Shown piece after piece: positions 1 through 11,337 of a stretch of DNA of 64,000 nt. Below the pieces are notes generated by a model. The model ran no database searches. It worked only from the letters and a program-made list of their open reading frames with translations, and had not been told where the DNA came from. Both the position numbers and the translations under genes were made by a program. The DNA lies in contig BSBM01000609.1 in assembly GCA_027924585.1 (NCBI GenBank), positions 879,501 to 943,500 of the forward strand, given 5' to 3'. Numbering within the stretch: the first letter of the stretch is position 1; every line of letters starts with the position of its first letter. Source of the DNA: Larix kaempferi (taxonomy: Eukaryota > Streptophyta > Pinopsida > Pinales > Pinaceae).

Positions 1-9
1 CCAAAGCTA

Positions 10-1597
10 GTGTCCAACTATATGGACTTGATGTGTGATCTTGTGGATCAACTACCTACTAGCTATGAAGAGGCAGCTCAAAAAAAAGAATGGGTAGAAG
101 CAATGACAGAAGAATATCAGTCGATAATGAAAAATGATGTTTGGGATATAGTCCCCAAACCAAGAGATAAAAGTGTGGTTTCTTCCAAATGGATTTTCAA
201 GATAAAACATGCTGCAGATGGTAGCATTGAAAAATACAAGGCAAGGTTTGTAGCCAGAGGATTCTCTCAAAAGGAGGGAATTGACTATGAAGAAACTTTT
301 GCACCTGTTGCTAGGTATACTTCAATTAGAACTATCATGGCACTTGCATCCATGATGAAATGGAAATTGCATCAAATGGATGTTAAGACAGCTTTTCTGA
401 ATGGTGTAATTGAAGAAGAAGTATACATAGAACAACCTCAAGGTTTTGAGGTCAAAGACGGAAGGACCCATGTATGCAAACTGAAAAAGGCACTATATGG
501 ATTGAAGCAAGCTCCCAGGGCTTGGTACGGAAGGATTGACAGTTTCTTAACAAGCATGGGCTTTACCAAAAGTAAAGTTGACCCCAATCTTTATCTTAAA
601 GTGATGGATGATGAACCTGTTATAATGCTATTATATGTAGATGATCTATTTCTAACCGGAAATGAGAATGAAATTATTGAAAGTAAGAAGAAGCTTTCTT
701 CAGAGTTCGAAATGAAAGATCTCGGATTAATGCACTACTTCTTAGGCCTAGAAGTGTGGCAAGAGCCAAAAGGAATCTTTCTAAATCAAGTTAAGTATAC
801 TGTGGAGATTCTCAAAAGATTTGATATGTTGGAGTGTAAAGCCATGGCCACTCCCATGGAATCCAACCTGAAACTATTAGTTAATGATTCATCAGAACTA
901 GTGGACATAACCCTATATAGACAAATTATTGGATCATTGATGTATTTGACAAATACTAGGCCGGATATATGCTTTGCCGTAAATACCCTAAGTCAGTATC
1001 TAGTAGAACCTAGAAAGGTTCACCTTATAGCTGCAAAGCATATAATGAGGTACCTAAAAGGTACAGTGGACTTTGGCCTATACTATCTTGGAGGTAATGA
1101 ACTCAAGTTACATGGTTACTCAGATTCTGATTGGGCAGGTAGTGTCTCAGACAGAAAAAGTCCTTCAGGCGGATGTTATGGTCTTGGATCTGCCATGATC
1201 TCCTGGTTCAACAAGAAACAATCTAGTGTGGCCCTCAGTACTGCTGAAGCAGAATATATAGCCGCTTGCTCTGCCAGCTGTGAAGCAGTGTGGCTTCGAA
1301 AACTTTTATCTGGAATTTTTTGACTTAGAAATGGATCCCACTGTGATTATGTGTGATAATCAAAGCTGTATTAAGATGACTGAAAATCCTGTGTTCCATG
1401 ATAAGTCAAAACACATTGAGATCCGTTACTTCTATATATGAGACATGGTGCAGAGAGGAGCCATCAAGCTCGAGTATATAAGCACTGAGGATCAGATTGC
1501 CGATATCCTGACTAAACCTCTGTCTCGAGTAAAGTTTGAATACTTCCGAGACATGCTTGGTATAGTCCAAAAGGACCCTCCTCGAAAGGGGGAGTAG
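10..1597 (+). pseudogene. Copia pol remnant: reverse transcriptase and RNase H
   Basis: An open frame of 437 residues (10-1323) carries the copia RT signature: the KARFVARGFSQ block, then QMDVKTAFLNG, YGLKQAPRAWY, the catalytic YVDD motif near residues 213-216 and the family motif SLMYLTNTRPDI. RNase H follows (GYSDSDWAGS, then [11 protein letters not shown]). The frame breaks at about 1320. The C-terminus ([17 protein letters not shown]-like and DILTKPLSRVKF-like blocks) continues in another frame to about 1597, with one TGA at about 1439 where arginine is usual, consistent with CGA to TGA. Gag, protease and integrase would lie to the left of the window. The element is probably inactive, although its RT active site is intact. 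Confidence 0.88.
1585..1594 (+). promoter_or_regulatory. First polypurine tract (PPT1) of the copia element
   Basis: AAAGGGGGAG lies directly after the end of pol, where copia elements normally have the plus-strand primer and then the LTR. Here no LTR follows; about 2.2 kb of repeat arrays intervene before a second tract. The same PPT1, preceded by the same bases, is at 50415-50424 in the related element. Confidence 0.7.
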
Positions 1598-1679
1598 TAT
1601 AGTATTTGATAACAATTTTGTTTTGTTGCACTTAGCTACTTACAATTATTTAGATTTAGAACTCTTATATATCTTCTAT

Positions 1680-1990
1680 TTTTTTATGGATACATGTTTT
1701 GATACATGCTACATGTATACATGTTTTGGTATGATGTATACATGTTTTGATGATTAGATGTATTAGTAAGAATACATGCTAGATGTATACATGTTTTGAT
1801 GTGATGTATACATGTTTTGATGATTAGATGTATTAGTAAGAATACATGCTAGATGTATACATGTTTTGATGTGATGTATACATGTTTTGATGATTAGATG
1901 TATTAGTGAGAATACATGCTAGATGTATACATGTTTTGGTGTGATGTATACATGTTTTGATTAATGATGTATACATGTTTTGATGTGATA
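1680..1990 (+). repeat. 70-bp tandem repeat, first array of the 3' domain
   Basis: Units begin GATGATTAGATG at 1749, 1819 and 1889, an exact 70-bp spacing, with partial units on either side. Each unit contains repeated GATGTATACATG motifs, which are themselves palindromic around TATA. No coding sense is apparent. Confidence 0.85.
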
Positions 1991-2033
1991 CATGCTCTTG
2001 GATATTTGTACCTGTATAGATGAGAATACAGGA

Positions 2034-2534
2034 GGGGATTGGATCATCCCTGGACTTTCAGTCCTAAAGAGAGCCGTAGACGTGAGGTCTCCGAGAATGA
2101 AGTCCTTAGTGGACAGTTGAGGGGATTGGATCAGCCCTGGACTTTCAGTCCTAAAGAGAGCCGTAGACGTGAGGTCTCCGAGAATGAAGTCCTTAGTGGA
2201 CAGTTGAGGGGATTGGATCATCCCTGGACTTTCAGTCCTAAAGAGAGCCGTAGATGTGAGGTCTCCGAGAATGAAGTCCTTAGTGGACAGTTGAGGGGAT
2301 TGGATCATCCCTGGATTTTCAGTCTTAAAGAGAGCCGTAGACGTGAGGTCTCCGAGAATGAAGTCCTTAGTGGACAGTTGAGGGGATTGGATCATCCCTG
2401 GACTTTCAGTCCTAAAGAGAGCCGTAGACGTGAGGTCTCCGAGAATGAATTCCTTAGTGGACAGTTGAGGGGATTGGATCATCCGTGGACTTTCATTCCT
2501 AAAGAGATCCGTAGACGTGTGGTCTCTGAGAAGT
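2034..2534 (+). repeat. 87-bp tandem repeat array
   Basis: Units start GGGGATTGGATCATCC at 2034, 2121, 2208, 2295, 2382 and 2469, exactly 87 bp apart. Because 87 is 29 codons, long but meaningless open frames run through it on both strands. The unit core (ATCATCC, TGGAC, then TCCTAAAGAGAGCCG) recurs in the 86-bp array at 50.5-50.96 kb. The sixth unit is divergent and leads into the next array. Confidence 0.9.
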
Positions 2535-2864
2535 GGGGATTGTATCATCCCCGGACTTCGGTCCCTGAATTGATCCATAGACGTGTGGTCTCCGAGAAGT
2601 GGGGATTGTATCATCCCCGGACTTCGGTCCCTGAATTTATCCGTAGACGTGTGGTCTCCGAGAAGTGGGGATTGTATCATCCTTGAAATTCGGTCCCTGA
2701 ATTGATCAATAGACGTGTGGTCTCCGAGAAGTGGGGATTGTATCATCCTCGGACTTCGGTCCCTGAATTGATCCGTAGACGTATGGTCTCCGAGAAGTGG
2801 GGATTGTATCATCCCCGGACTTCGGTCCCTGAATTGATCCGTAGACGTATGGTCTCCGAGAAAG
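2535..2864 (+). repeat. 66-bp tandem repeat array
   Basis: Five units start GGGGATTGTATCATCC at 2535, 2601, 2667, 2733 and 2799, 66 bp apart. The unit looks like a shortened, diverged form of the preceding 87-bp unit: it keeps the GTAGACGTGTGGTCTCCGAGA part and loses the GAATGAAGTCC part. Confidence 0.9.
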
Positions 2865-2875
2865 TGATTTTTGAT

Positions 2876-3262
2876 GTGGTTACTTGTATCGGTAGGATAC
2901 TTGTATTGATTATGTGGTTACTTGTATCGGTAGGATACTTGTATTGATGATGTGGTTACTTGTATCGGTAGGATACTTGTATTGATGATGTGGTTACTTG
3001 TATCAGTAGGATACTTGTATTGATGATGTGGTTACTTGTATCGGTAGGATACTTGTATTGATGATGTCGTTACTTGTATCGGTAGGATACTTGTATTGAT
3101 GATGTGGTTACTTGTATCGGTAGGATACTTGTATTGATGATGTGGTTACTTGTATCGGTAGGATACTTGTATTGATGATGTGGTTACTTGTATCGGTAGG
3201 ATACTTGTATTGATGATGTGATTACTTGTATCGGTATGGATACTTGTATTGACGATATCGGT
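2876..3262 (+). repeat. 38-bp tandem repeat array
   Basis: About ten units of 38 bp centre on GGTTACTTGTATCGGTAGG and ATACTTGTATTGATGATGT. The related element at 52.67-52.93 kb has a 36-bp array with the same ATACTTGTATTGATGA core in the same relative position. Confidence 0.9.
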
Positions 3263-3321
3263 AGGATACTCGTATTGTTTATATGGTCACTTGTATTGGC
3301 ATGAATACTTGTACTAATGCT

Positions 3322-3645
3322 GATTGTGTGATGACGATGCTGCTGATCGTGTGATGACGATGCTGCTGATCGTGTGATGACGATGCTGTTGATCGTGTGA
3401 TGACGATGTTGCTGATCATGTGATGACGATGCTGCTGATCGTGTGATGACGATGCTGCTGATCGTGTGATGACGATGCTGTTGATCGTGTGATGACGATG
3501 CTGCTGATCGTGTGATGACGATGCTGCTGATCGTGTGATGATGATGCTGGTGATCGTGTGATGACGATGCTGCTGATCGTGTGATGACGATGTTGATGAT
3601 TGTGTGATGATGATGTTGAGGATCGTGTGATGTTGATGTTGATGT
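3322..3645 (+). repeat. 23-bp tandem repeat array
   Basis: About fourteen units of GTGTGATGACGATGCTGCTG plus three bases. Unit starts at 3326, 3349 and 3372 give an exact 23-bp period. The same 23-bp unit with the same period lies at 52.93-53.21 kb in the related element. A minus-strand open frame rich in Ser and His runs through this array, but it is a product of the repeat because the period is not a multiple of three. Confidence 0.9.
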
Positions 3646-3659
3646 TGACATTGATGTAC

Positions 3660-3786
3660 CAGTAACTGTTTGAGTTACTGATGAAGACAAATTGAAGAAA
3701 GCTTCCAATGATTTATAGATGTATCATGTATAGTGACTCCTTGCTCCTGCAGATGCTGTTATAATATCCTTCTCGTTAAGGGGGAG
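3660..3786 (+). promoter_or_regulatory. Conserved pre-LTR block with hairpin and second polypurine tract (PPT2)
   Basis: CAGTAACT (3660-3667) and its inverted copy AGTTACTG (3673-3680) form an 8-bp stem with a 5-base loop. The block ends in AAGGGGGAG (3778-3786), immediately followed by the LTR. The same hairpin (53302-53322), block and tract occur in the related element, with high identity across about 130 bp, while the arrays upstream differ. PPT2 is probably the tract that actually primes plus-strand DNA synthesis, since it abuts the LTR. Confidence 0.75.
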
Positions 3787-4275
3787 TGTTGAATATTGTA
3801 ACTTCAAAGAATATTATATTTGTACTTTATTATTCCATAGATGTTTCATCCCTTCGAGGTAACCCTATTATGTATCCGAAGATGTTTATTCCTCCGAGGG
3901 TTTGTATTAACTAGGGTTATTAGACCCACCATGTGGGGGTCGGCCCTGTGGTTATATTTTTGGGGTTATTAGACTTCTCCAGGAGAGGTCGGCCCCATTA
4001 GGTCTTTTAGTCAGTTGGGAGTCAGTATAAATAAGAGAGGTGAACTCCTCATTAGATCATTCACTCACTTGTGGAAGAGTGCGCACTTGTCTGGGAGATC
4101 TGCTAAGGAGACAAAGAAGGAAGGAGCACATCTTGTATTTTGGTTGATCATCTTATTGAGGAAAGCTTTGTTGGGTTTTCTACCCCATGAGGGTTTCCCA
4201 GGGTATATTCTGTGTCTATCTTGTGATTATGTTTCTTTCAGTGATCTTGCTTGTCTATTTGGTTTAAACTTAGCA
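3787..4275 (+). repeat. 3' LTR of the first copia element
   Basis: It starts TGTTGAATATTGTAAC directly after PPT2. It aligns with the 604-bp LTRs at 46869 and 53429 through the CCGAGG/CCTCCG-like stretches, two GGTCGGCCC blocks, a TATA box TATAAATAA at 4026-4034, and the run GTTTTCTACCCCATGAGGG. The right end is uncertain because the sequence diverges after about 4275. Continuing to about 4341 is the alternative. Confidence 0.7.
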
Positions 4276-4679
4276 ATCTCGATCCTTATTCTTTCTTTTC
4301 ATATATTAAGTGAACTCATCCTTCTAATGTTTCCAAAACAATATCCAATTTAGAACATTGTATTGTGCTTCCACAATGTCTTTTTCATTGTTCCTCAAAC
4401 CTTGATGCACTACATTCAACTCACATAGAATACAACAACCTCTTCTACAATGAAATTGAACCATCGTAGAGATGCTCCAATTGATATTCCTACAATCTCT
4501 CAAATATTCTCTAAAACAATATCCACCACCCAAAAATGATTGTATGATTATATCTCACTGATGAATAAAGAAGTGAGAATGTCAACCTCACACCAACTCT
4601 ACCTTTCAATAAATGACTGAAACCATAGTCCAAATCACATCCTTTCTTGAATATACCCTTGATGCCATAGGTAGGTTGA
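4276..4679. other. Short stretch without recognisable gene
   Basis: Ordinary AT-rich sequence between the LTR and the microsatellite. Small open frames on both strands look like nothing known. Confidence 0.4.
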
Positions 4680-4864
4680 GAATGATGAAGATGATAATGA
4701 TCATGAAGAAGATGATGATTATGAATATGTTAATGAGGATGAGGGTGATGACGATGATGATGATGATGATCATGATCATGATCATCATCATCATCATCAT
4801 CATTATCATCATCTTCTTCTTCATGATGATGATCATGAAGAATATGATGATGATGAAGATGTTA

Positions 4865-4898
<34 letters not shown>

Positions 4899-5143
4899 GG
4901 ATGATGATGATGATGATGAAGATGATGAAGATGATGATGATCATGAAGAAGATGACGATGATGAAGATGTTAATGAGGATGAGGGTGATGACGATGATGA
5001 TGATGATGATGATGACGATGAAGATGATGATGATGTTGATGATGATGAAGATGATGATGATGATGAAGAAGATAATGATGATGATGATGAAGAAGATGTT
5101 AATGAGGATGAGGGTGATGATGATGATGATGAAGATGTTAATG

Positions 5144-5208
<65 letters not shown>

Positions 5209-5381
5209 GATGTTAATGAGGATGAGGGTGATGACGATGATGATTATGAAGATGATGATGCTAATGATGATGAAGATGATGAATATGATGATGATCATGA
5301 AGAAGAAGATGATGATGATCATGAAGAAGATGATGATGATGAAGATGTTAATGAGGATGAGGGTGATGACGACGACGAGGG

Positions 5382-5430
<49 letters not shown>

Positions 5431-5440
5431 GGTGGTGGTG
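4680..5440 (+). repeat. Compound GAT/ATG trinucleotide microsatellite
   Basis: About 760 bp consist almost wholly of GAT triplets, with interspersed GAA, GTTAAT and GAGGATGAGGGTGATGAC blocks that recur every 100-150 bp. A short inverted part sits near 4770-4830 where ATC replaces GAT, and the tract ends in (GGT)n at 5417-5440. The long Ile-rich and Met-rich open frames here are by-products. Confidence 0.95.
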
Positions 5441-6460
5441 ACATTAATTAATATATAGGTGTGGTTTTTGATGCTCGAATTGTTAGTGTCAGTCATGTTT
5501 GAGTTTGGAAATCCTCGCACATCATCAATGCATGTGTCTAGTCTAACCATGCCAAATTTCAGTCCAAGCCAGCAAAAATTTAAAAAATTTCAACGTTGGC
5601 CCCATGTATCACATTAATTAATCTATAGGTATGGTTTTTTATGCTCGAATTGTTAGTGTCAGTCATGTTTGATTCTGGAAACCATCCCACACCATCAATG
5701 CATGTGTCTAGTCTAACCATGCCAAATTTAAGTCCAAGCCATCACAAATTTAAAAAAATTCATCGTTGGCCTCATGTAGCACATTAATTAATCTATATGT
5801 ATGTTTTTTTATGCCTGAATTGTTACTGTCAGTCATGTTTGAGTCTGGAAAACCTCCCACACTGTCAATTCATGTGTCTAGTCTAACCATGCCAAATTTC
5901 AGTCCAAGCCAACACATATTTAAAAAATTTCAACGTTGGCCCCATGTAGCACATTAATTAATCTATAGGTATGGGTTTTGATGCTATAATTGTTAGTGTC
6001 AGTCATGTTTGAGTCTGGAAACCCTCCCACACCGTTAATGCATGTGTCTAGTCTAACCATGCCAAATTTTAGTCCAAGCCAACACATATTTAAAAAATTT
6101 CAACGTTGGCCCCATGTAGCACATTAATTAACCTATAGGTATGGTTTTTTATGCTCGAATTGTTAGTGTCATTCATGTTTGAGTCTGGAAACCCTCCCAC
6201 ACTGTCAATGCATGCGTCTAGTCTAACCATGCCAAATTTCAATCCAAGCCAGGACATATTTAAAAAATTTCAATGTTGGCCCCATGTAACACATTAATTA
6301 ATGTATAGGTATGGTATTTGGTTCTCCAATGGTTAGTGTCAGTCATGTTTCAGTCTAGAAACCCTCCCACACTGTCAATGCATGCGTCTAGTCTAACCAT
6401 GCCAAATTTGAGTCCAATCCAACACAAATTTAAAAAATTTCAACGTTGAACCCATGCAGT
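5441..6460 (+). repeat. Six copies of a 170-bp satellite-like repeat
   Basis: ACATTAATTAA marks unit starts at 5441, 5611, 5781, 5951, 6121 and 6291, exactly 170 bp apart with no length change. Units share GTTAGTGTCAGTCATGTTTG and CTAACCATGCCAAATTT and differ by scattered substitutions. The length is in the usual range of nucleosome-sized plant satellites. The array begins at the very end of the GGT tract. Confidence 0.93.
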
Positions 6461-7027
6461 ACATGATCAAGCATGCCATTTGGGTTAGCATGATAATTGT
6501 GCATTTCCTTACTGAGATTCTCTTTGTTTCAAGAATAATTTAGTATTCTCTACTAAATAGGGCCAATCATGTGAAGGTGAAATATACTATGGTCCGTCCC
6601 CCCCCCCCCCCTCACATCACTCTCAATTCCCCATAACCCGACAAAATATATGTAAAAAAAAATTAAATGTGTTTTTTGTCATACTTTATAAGAAGCAATG
6701 TTTCTAATTATAACATATGCCAACATAGAGGAAAATGGAAGAAACACTAAGAAACAATTAATTTATATGTACTAATAAAATTCAATATTTCTATCGCAAT
6801 ATTAAATCAAAATATATAGAGTAGATGTATTAAGGCATACCTCTTACACTTCAATGGACTTGACCATCATCTTCTTTATCCAAGTCATCATCTGTATCAT
6901 CCGATCCATATTCAACATTGTAAGGATTGGCCATATCATCATTGTCTGCTATGGCCATATCATCATCGATATCATCTTCATGGACATTGTCTGCTACATC
7001 ATCTGATTCAACTAATTCTTCGACATC

Positions 7028-7624
7028 TTATTCTAGAACATGATCATCTAAATCATGTTGATCATATTCAACATCATCTTCTTCTTCGAGACCATCTTTA
7101 GTACCTTCCTCTACGTTATAATTTACTGGACTTCCCCTTGGATCGTGTCTCACAACAAATGACCAACCCACTCTACCTGGAACCTCAAAGTAAAATACAT
7201 GTTTACATTGGCTTGGAAGAACATAGGGCTCCGTTCCTAGCTCAAACAACCATGTATTTACCATGGTAAATCCATTATCATGTTCAAGAATAGTTTTATC
7301 GGGATCATGTTGATTCAATCGTAACCTGTACCATTTCACAATGAACATAAATACCTTGAAGGAGTTAGAGTCACATTGAAGAATATCTTCTAGATACCCA
7401 TAGTATCGATTTTCCGAGAGTTCTAGATGTTTGTCACTTTTAGAGGAAACATTGGTCACCTCAAAAACTGCAGATATCCCACAAACTGATGTTTTCTTCG
7501 TTTCATCCAACTTTTTGATCCGATATCTACAGACATTACACCACATAACCTTATGGTGTTTTACCGACAACAAGCCATACAAGAAAATATTACATAATGA
7601 TCCAATATTTATGAATAAGTGCAT
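7028..7624 (-). pseudogene. CACTA transposase, DUF4216-like C-terminal region
   Basis: A 198-residue open frame contains YGYLEDILQ, FIVKWYRLR, FTMVNTWLF, PYVLPSQCKHVFYF and WSFVVRHDPRG. This is the order seen in the DUF4216 domain at the C-terminus of plant CACTA transposases. It ends in an acidic tail and is the least damaged part of the gene. Its role is not established. Confidence 0.75.
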
Positions 7625-7709
7625 GTTTATGCCATAAAGGGAAACAAATCAGCATGTACATCAATATGTTTGCAAAAAAAAAAATAGCGTGGTTGATTAA
7701 TATGCTTGC

Positions 7710-8480
7710 CTACTTATCTGTTAAACCATATGCTAAATCGATTTCCCTTTGTGTAATATTGGTATCTCCATTGCGATGTGTTGCTTTAACCAATGAAGCC
7801 GCAACTTCCCATGATATTCCATGACCAGATTGCTCACATCGTTCAATCCATTCCTTCATCCAGTCAAGATTGTTTGCGATGTATAGATGAAGTACATCCC
7901 ACTCTCGACCAACTGTTTGATGACAATAAAATTAAAATTCAATACAAATGTATATTCACTTAACAAAATATACACTCTTAATTGATGCAATATATTGAAT
8001 ATAAAAATAGAATATGTATGATATAAAAATCAACAGTCAAATGTGTTATATTACGTTTCACCTTCCTCGTTCTACCTTTCCCCTTCGGGTACTCCCATTC
8101 AAAATTATTATTGGAGTCTGGATCACAAATGCGACGTAAATTGAGATTTGACGCTAATTTAGGAAGATATTCACTAATATACATGTTTTGGTATACCATA
8201 TATCCCTCCATCATAGAACCCTCAGCATGTGCTCGTTGTCTAACGAAACCCTTCATAAATTTCAAGTGCCTCTCAACCATCCACATGGACCTTGAGTGCA
8301 CAGGTCCACACAATTCAATATCCTCAACTTGGTGTATGAGGTAGTGTTCTTGTGCATTGAAAAATTCCTAAGGTAGATGCTTCTACATTTCACACATGAG
8401 ACGAGGAATTTCTCTCCTCCAATACTTTATATCTTTTTTATGGAAATTTTCTTTAGATGACAACCATCTACAAGTGACGC
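7710..8480 (-). pseudogene. CACTA transposase, DUF4218-like region
   Basis: The piece at 8313-7978 has CGPVHSRSMWMVERHLKFMKG and a QRAHAEGSMMEGY block, diagnostic of the DUF4218 part of plant CACTA transposases. The upstream residues (HLP-EFFNAQEHYLIHQVED) continue to about 8480 with one TAG after HLP. A further piece at 7920-7710 (GREWDVLHLYIANNLDWMKE) fits the linker that follows. Short introns separate them. Confidence 0.7.
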
Positions 8481-8779
8481 AACCCAATCACGAGATTTAA
8501 CAAAAAAAACATTATATTACATAACATGAATTAGTGCAAAAAAATAAAATATAAGTTATACGATGAATTAAACAAACACTAAGCGCATGCAAAAAATCGC
8601 TACTTACCTTATGTATTTCCCGAGATTATATATAACTTGTTTGACATTGTTGTCGAATTTTTATGGGAGAGAGAGAGGCAGAACATACTGTAGCAATATA
8701 CAAACCGTTTCATTTTTTAAACAAAGAGTAGACAAACAAAATACCAACAATATTCACTGGAATAGAAAAAAAGCAATAA

Positions 8780-9629
8780 TTATATGCATACCATAATAAT
8801 TACCTTCATGAAGACATGCCAATCATGCATTTTCACCCCCGAAAAATCAACTTTCTTTGTTATGATATTCTTCATGTTCGCACAAAATCCGGTGGGAAAT
8901 TTATTTTTTCGCATGAATTCTTTTACAACATTACTTTGTTGCTCCGTTAACATCCATGGAAGTGAGTTTATATTAATTTGGTCTTCGTTGCTATGAAATT
9001 GAATGACGTCTTTCATTGCATGGTTGCCTTCTTGAATGTCTTTGCAAATTTTGAAAAAAATTTCTTTCTCACTCCTTCCATCCAATATTCGCCATAATGT
9101 TTGTCACATTCTTTTCGATATGCATTGTATCAAACAAGTGAACAAATTGTAGGTGCTCATAGTAGGGAAACCTACTAAATTGTCTAGGATAACTTTTCAT
9201 TCCTCGTGGAATCCCATTAATGCCTTCATGATCACGACGACCATAATGAATCATAGTTTATAAAGAAATTACAAAAATCAATGTCAATTACAGTAAACAA
9301 CACACAATAAAAAATGCATAACATTTCATATACGATGATTCATACATACCTTGACAATTTCTATTATACTGCAACTTCCATAGGTGAGGTGTCATTCTCT
9401 GCAGTTTTAATGCAGTCTCTTGCTTTCCATTGAAAAGATGTTTTTCAGTAGTTCGATACCTGTGATTCTTAGAGAGGAAATGCCTATACTCATCAAAAAC
9501 CTCCTTTCCTAAGCTTTTTGAACAATGAGATTTGATCTTAGGACCACAAACTAGACATGCAAATTTTCCCTTTGTCTGAAGACCTACATAAAGAGATGGA
9601 ATATCTATGTCAATTATAATTATATACAA
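8780..9629 (-). pseudogene. CACTA transposase catalytic region, second part
   Basis: Three consecutive minus-strand pieces fit the family. In 9629-9288, a KGKFACLVC motif is followed by KLQRMTPHLWKLQYNRN. In 9254-9069, the classic HLFDTMHIEKNVTNIMANI block lies near the C-terminal end of the catalytic domain. In 9085-8780, a MHDWHVFMK block follows (the family usually has K-HDCH-M). Short AT-rich gaps between the pieces behave as introns or as small decayed stretches. Confidence 0.75.
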
Positions 9630-9729
9630 AATGAATGGATTATTTAGAAAAACATGTGAGTAATATATTAACTAGTTCATAAAATTAAATGCAAATAATG
9701 TGGAACTTATCATTACAAACCGCAAAAAT

Positions 9730-10560
9730 GGGTTAACCTTGGGGCATCATGTATTGTCCATACAAGCATTGCATCGAATTAAAATTTCCTTTGGCATATT
9801 GGTCTAGATACATCATACATAGTGATGCCATTCCATAACTTTAGTAGCTCGTCAATAAGAGGTTCGATATATACATTCATATCTTTAACTTGGTACTTAC
9901 TTGATTGATTTGAACATATAAAATATATAATTATGAGTACCATTTAGATATATAAACCATATTGCACAAGACAAAAATAAAAAATATATATATGACATTA
10001 TGCAACAAAATATGACAAATGAGATGCCACTACATTAAAAAAAAGCTGTAGACACAATATACCTGGAATAATCATCGAAAACATTATGTACTCCCTCTTT
10101 ATTGACAACCATGGATGAATGTTATTGTCGATAACAAAAATAGGCCACAACGAGTAAACGGATCTCATCTTTGCAAATGGATTGACACCATCTGCTGCCA
10201 AAGAAATCCTAATATTAGGAGGTTCTTCTTTAAAGTGAGGCCATTTTCCCTCCATATCTCTAAATGCAGACCCATCTACAAGCATTTGAATAATGTCATC
10301 TTGACTTCTGTTATGTGCATGGTAATCCATAAATTGCGCTATGTTTTTGCACCTGAACAGTCGTTGCAAACGTGGAATAATGGGAATCTAACGAAGAACC
10401 TTGCGAGGCACCTTTTTTGTTGCTTGATCTTTTTGATATCTGCTGATATGACATTCCGGACATTTTGTTGCAAATTCATGCTAATTATAATATATAACAT
10501 GGTCATCGGGGCATGCATGAATTGCTTCATACTGCATTCCAATTTCTTTCATAATGGCAG
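9730..10560 (-). pseudogene. CACTA transposase catalytic region, first part
   Basis: Reading from 10560 leftwards there is a CPEC zinc-like motif followed by SRYQKD, a PRKVLR block, RLQRLFRCKNIAQFMDYHAH, then NIRISLAADGVNPFAKM and YSLWPI. These match in order the conserved stretch of plant CACTA transposases (Transposase_21 family). A TAG at about 10386 replaces the aromatic residue expected before the FP-PRLQRLF block. After an apparent intron (about 9905-10070) the conserved YIEPLIDELLKLWNGI and TMYDVSRP blocks follow at about 9800-9890. DNA cleavage is the known role of this domain; this copy looks broken. Confidence 0.75.
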
Positions 10561-11337
10561 ATAAATCTCGATATGTGTGAGTTAAAATATTTGATGGTGG
10601 TAACAAAAATTTAGCTATCAAGCTACAACAAATTAAAATAAAAATCTAGTTAATATAATATATAAATAGTATTAATGAAACACATTTCATCTGTATTAAT
10701 TTGACTTATGAATTAACAATACAATTATTATATGAACGGTGATAACCTTTAGCACAATCATATATATTATGTGATGGAATATATTACATACCTTAACATC
10801 TGTGTGATTGATATGTTTGAAAGACCATTCATAACCTTCAATTTCATTATCAACAATATAGTAGAGAGAATATTTGTGTTGGATCCCTCATAAAGGGGTT
10901 CGTATGCCTTCTCAAGAAGAGGTAAATCATGAATATCATCAAAATGATGATGATGATGATCATCCACTCTAACATTAAATGAATCATGGATCAAAGTATT
11001 TGTACCATCATATTCAACTATGTTATCAGTATGATCATCTTCTTCAATATGATCATTAACTTGCTCTCCATTATTCATAGCTCCATGTTCCTCCAGTACT
11101 TGTTCTGAAAGACTTCCTTTGGACGATATGCCATAGGATGTATTTCATTTATAATTACATGAAACCATCAATAGATAAAATTTGATATAATAAATATTAA
11201 AACAATACATACATTAAAAAAAACAATTAATATAAAAACATATATAATGCAAAACTTACAAATGGACGATACTTATGTCCCCCCTCAGCATGTCCATGTT
11301 CCCTACAATGTTTTCTGGCCATTTTGATCTTTATTCT

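Larger units (their letters stand above)
1..4275 (+). mobile_element. Ty1/copia retrotransposon, 3' part, with tandem-repeat domain before the 3' LTR
   Basis: The window opens inside the pol gene of a copia element. In order one sees reverse transcriptase and RNase H (to about 1597), a polypurine tract at 1585-1594, five tandem-repeat arrays (1680-3645), a short inverted repeat, a second polypurine tract at 3778-3786, and an LTR starting TGTTGAATATTG at 3787. The LTR and the 140 bp before it are clearly related to those of the non-autonomous element at 46869-54032, so the two belong to one family. The 5' half lies outside the window, so its target duplication cannot be tested. The right LTR end is approximate because the final bases diverge from the relative. 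Confidence 0.85.

Noticed and set aside
1961-2947. Open frames with regular 22- and 29-residue peptide repeats on both strands
   Set aside because: They follow from tandem units of 66 and 87 bp (multiples of three) inside the non-coding 3' domain of a copia element.
4606-5550. Long Ile-rich (minus) and Met-rich (plus) open frames
   Set aside because: They are translations of the GAT/ATC microsatellite, which has no stops in several frames.
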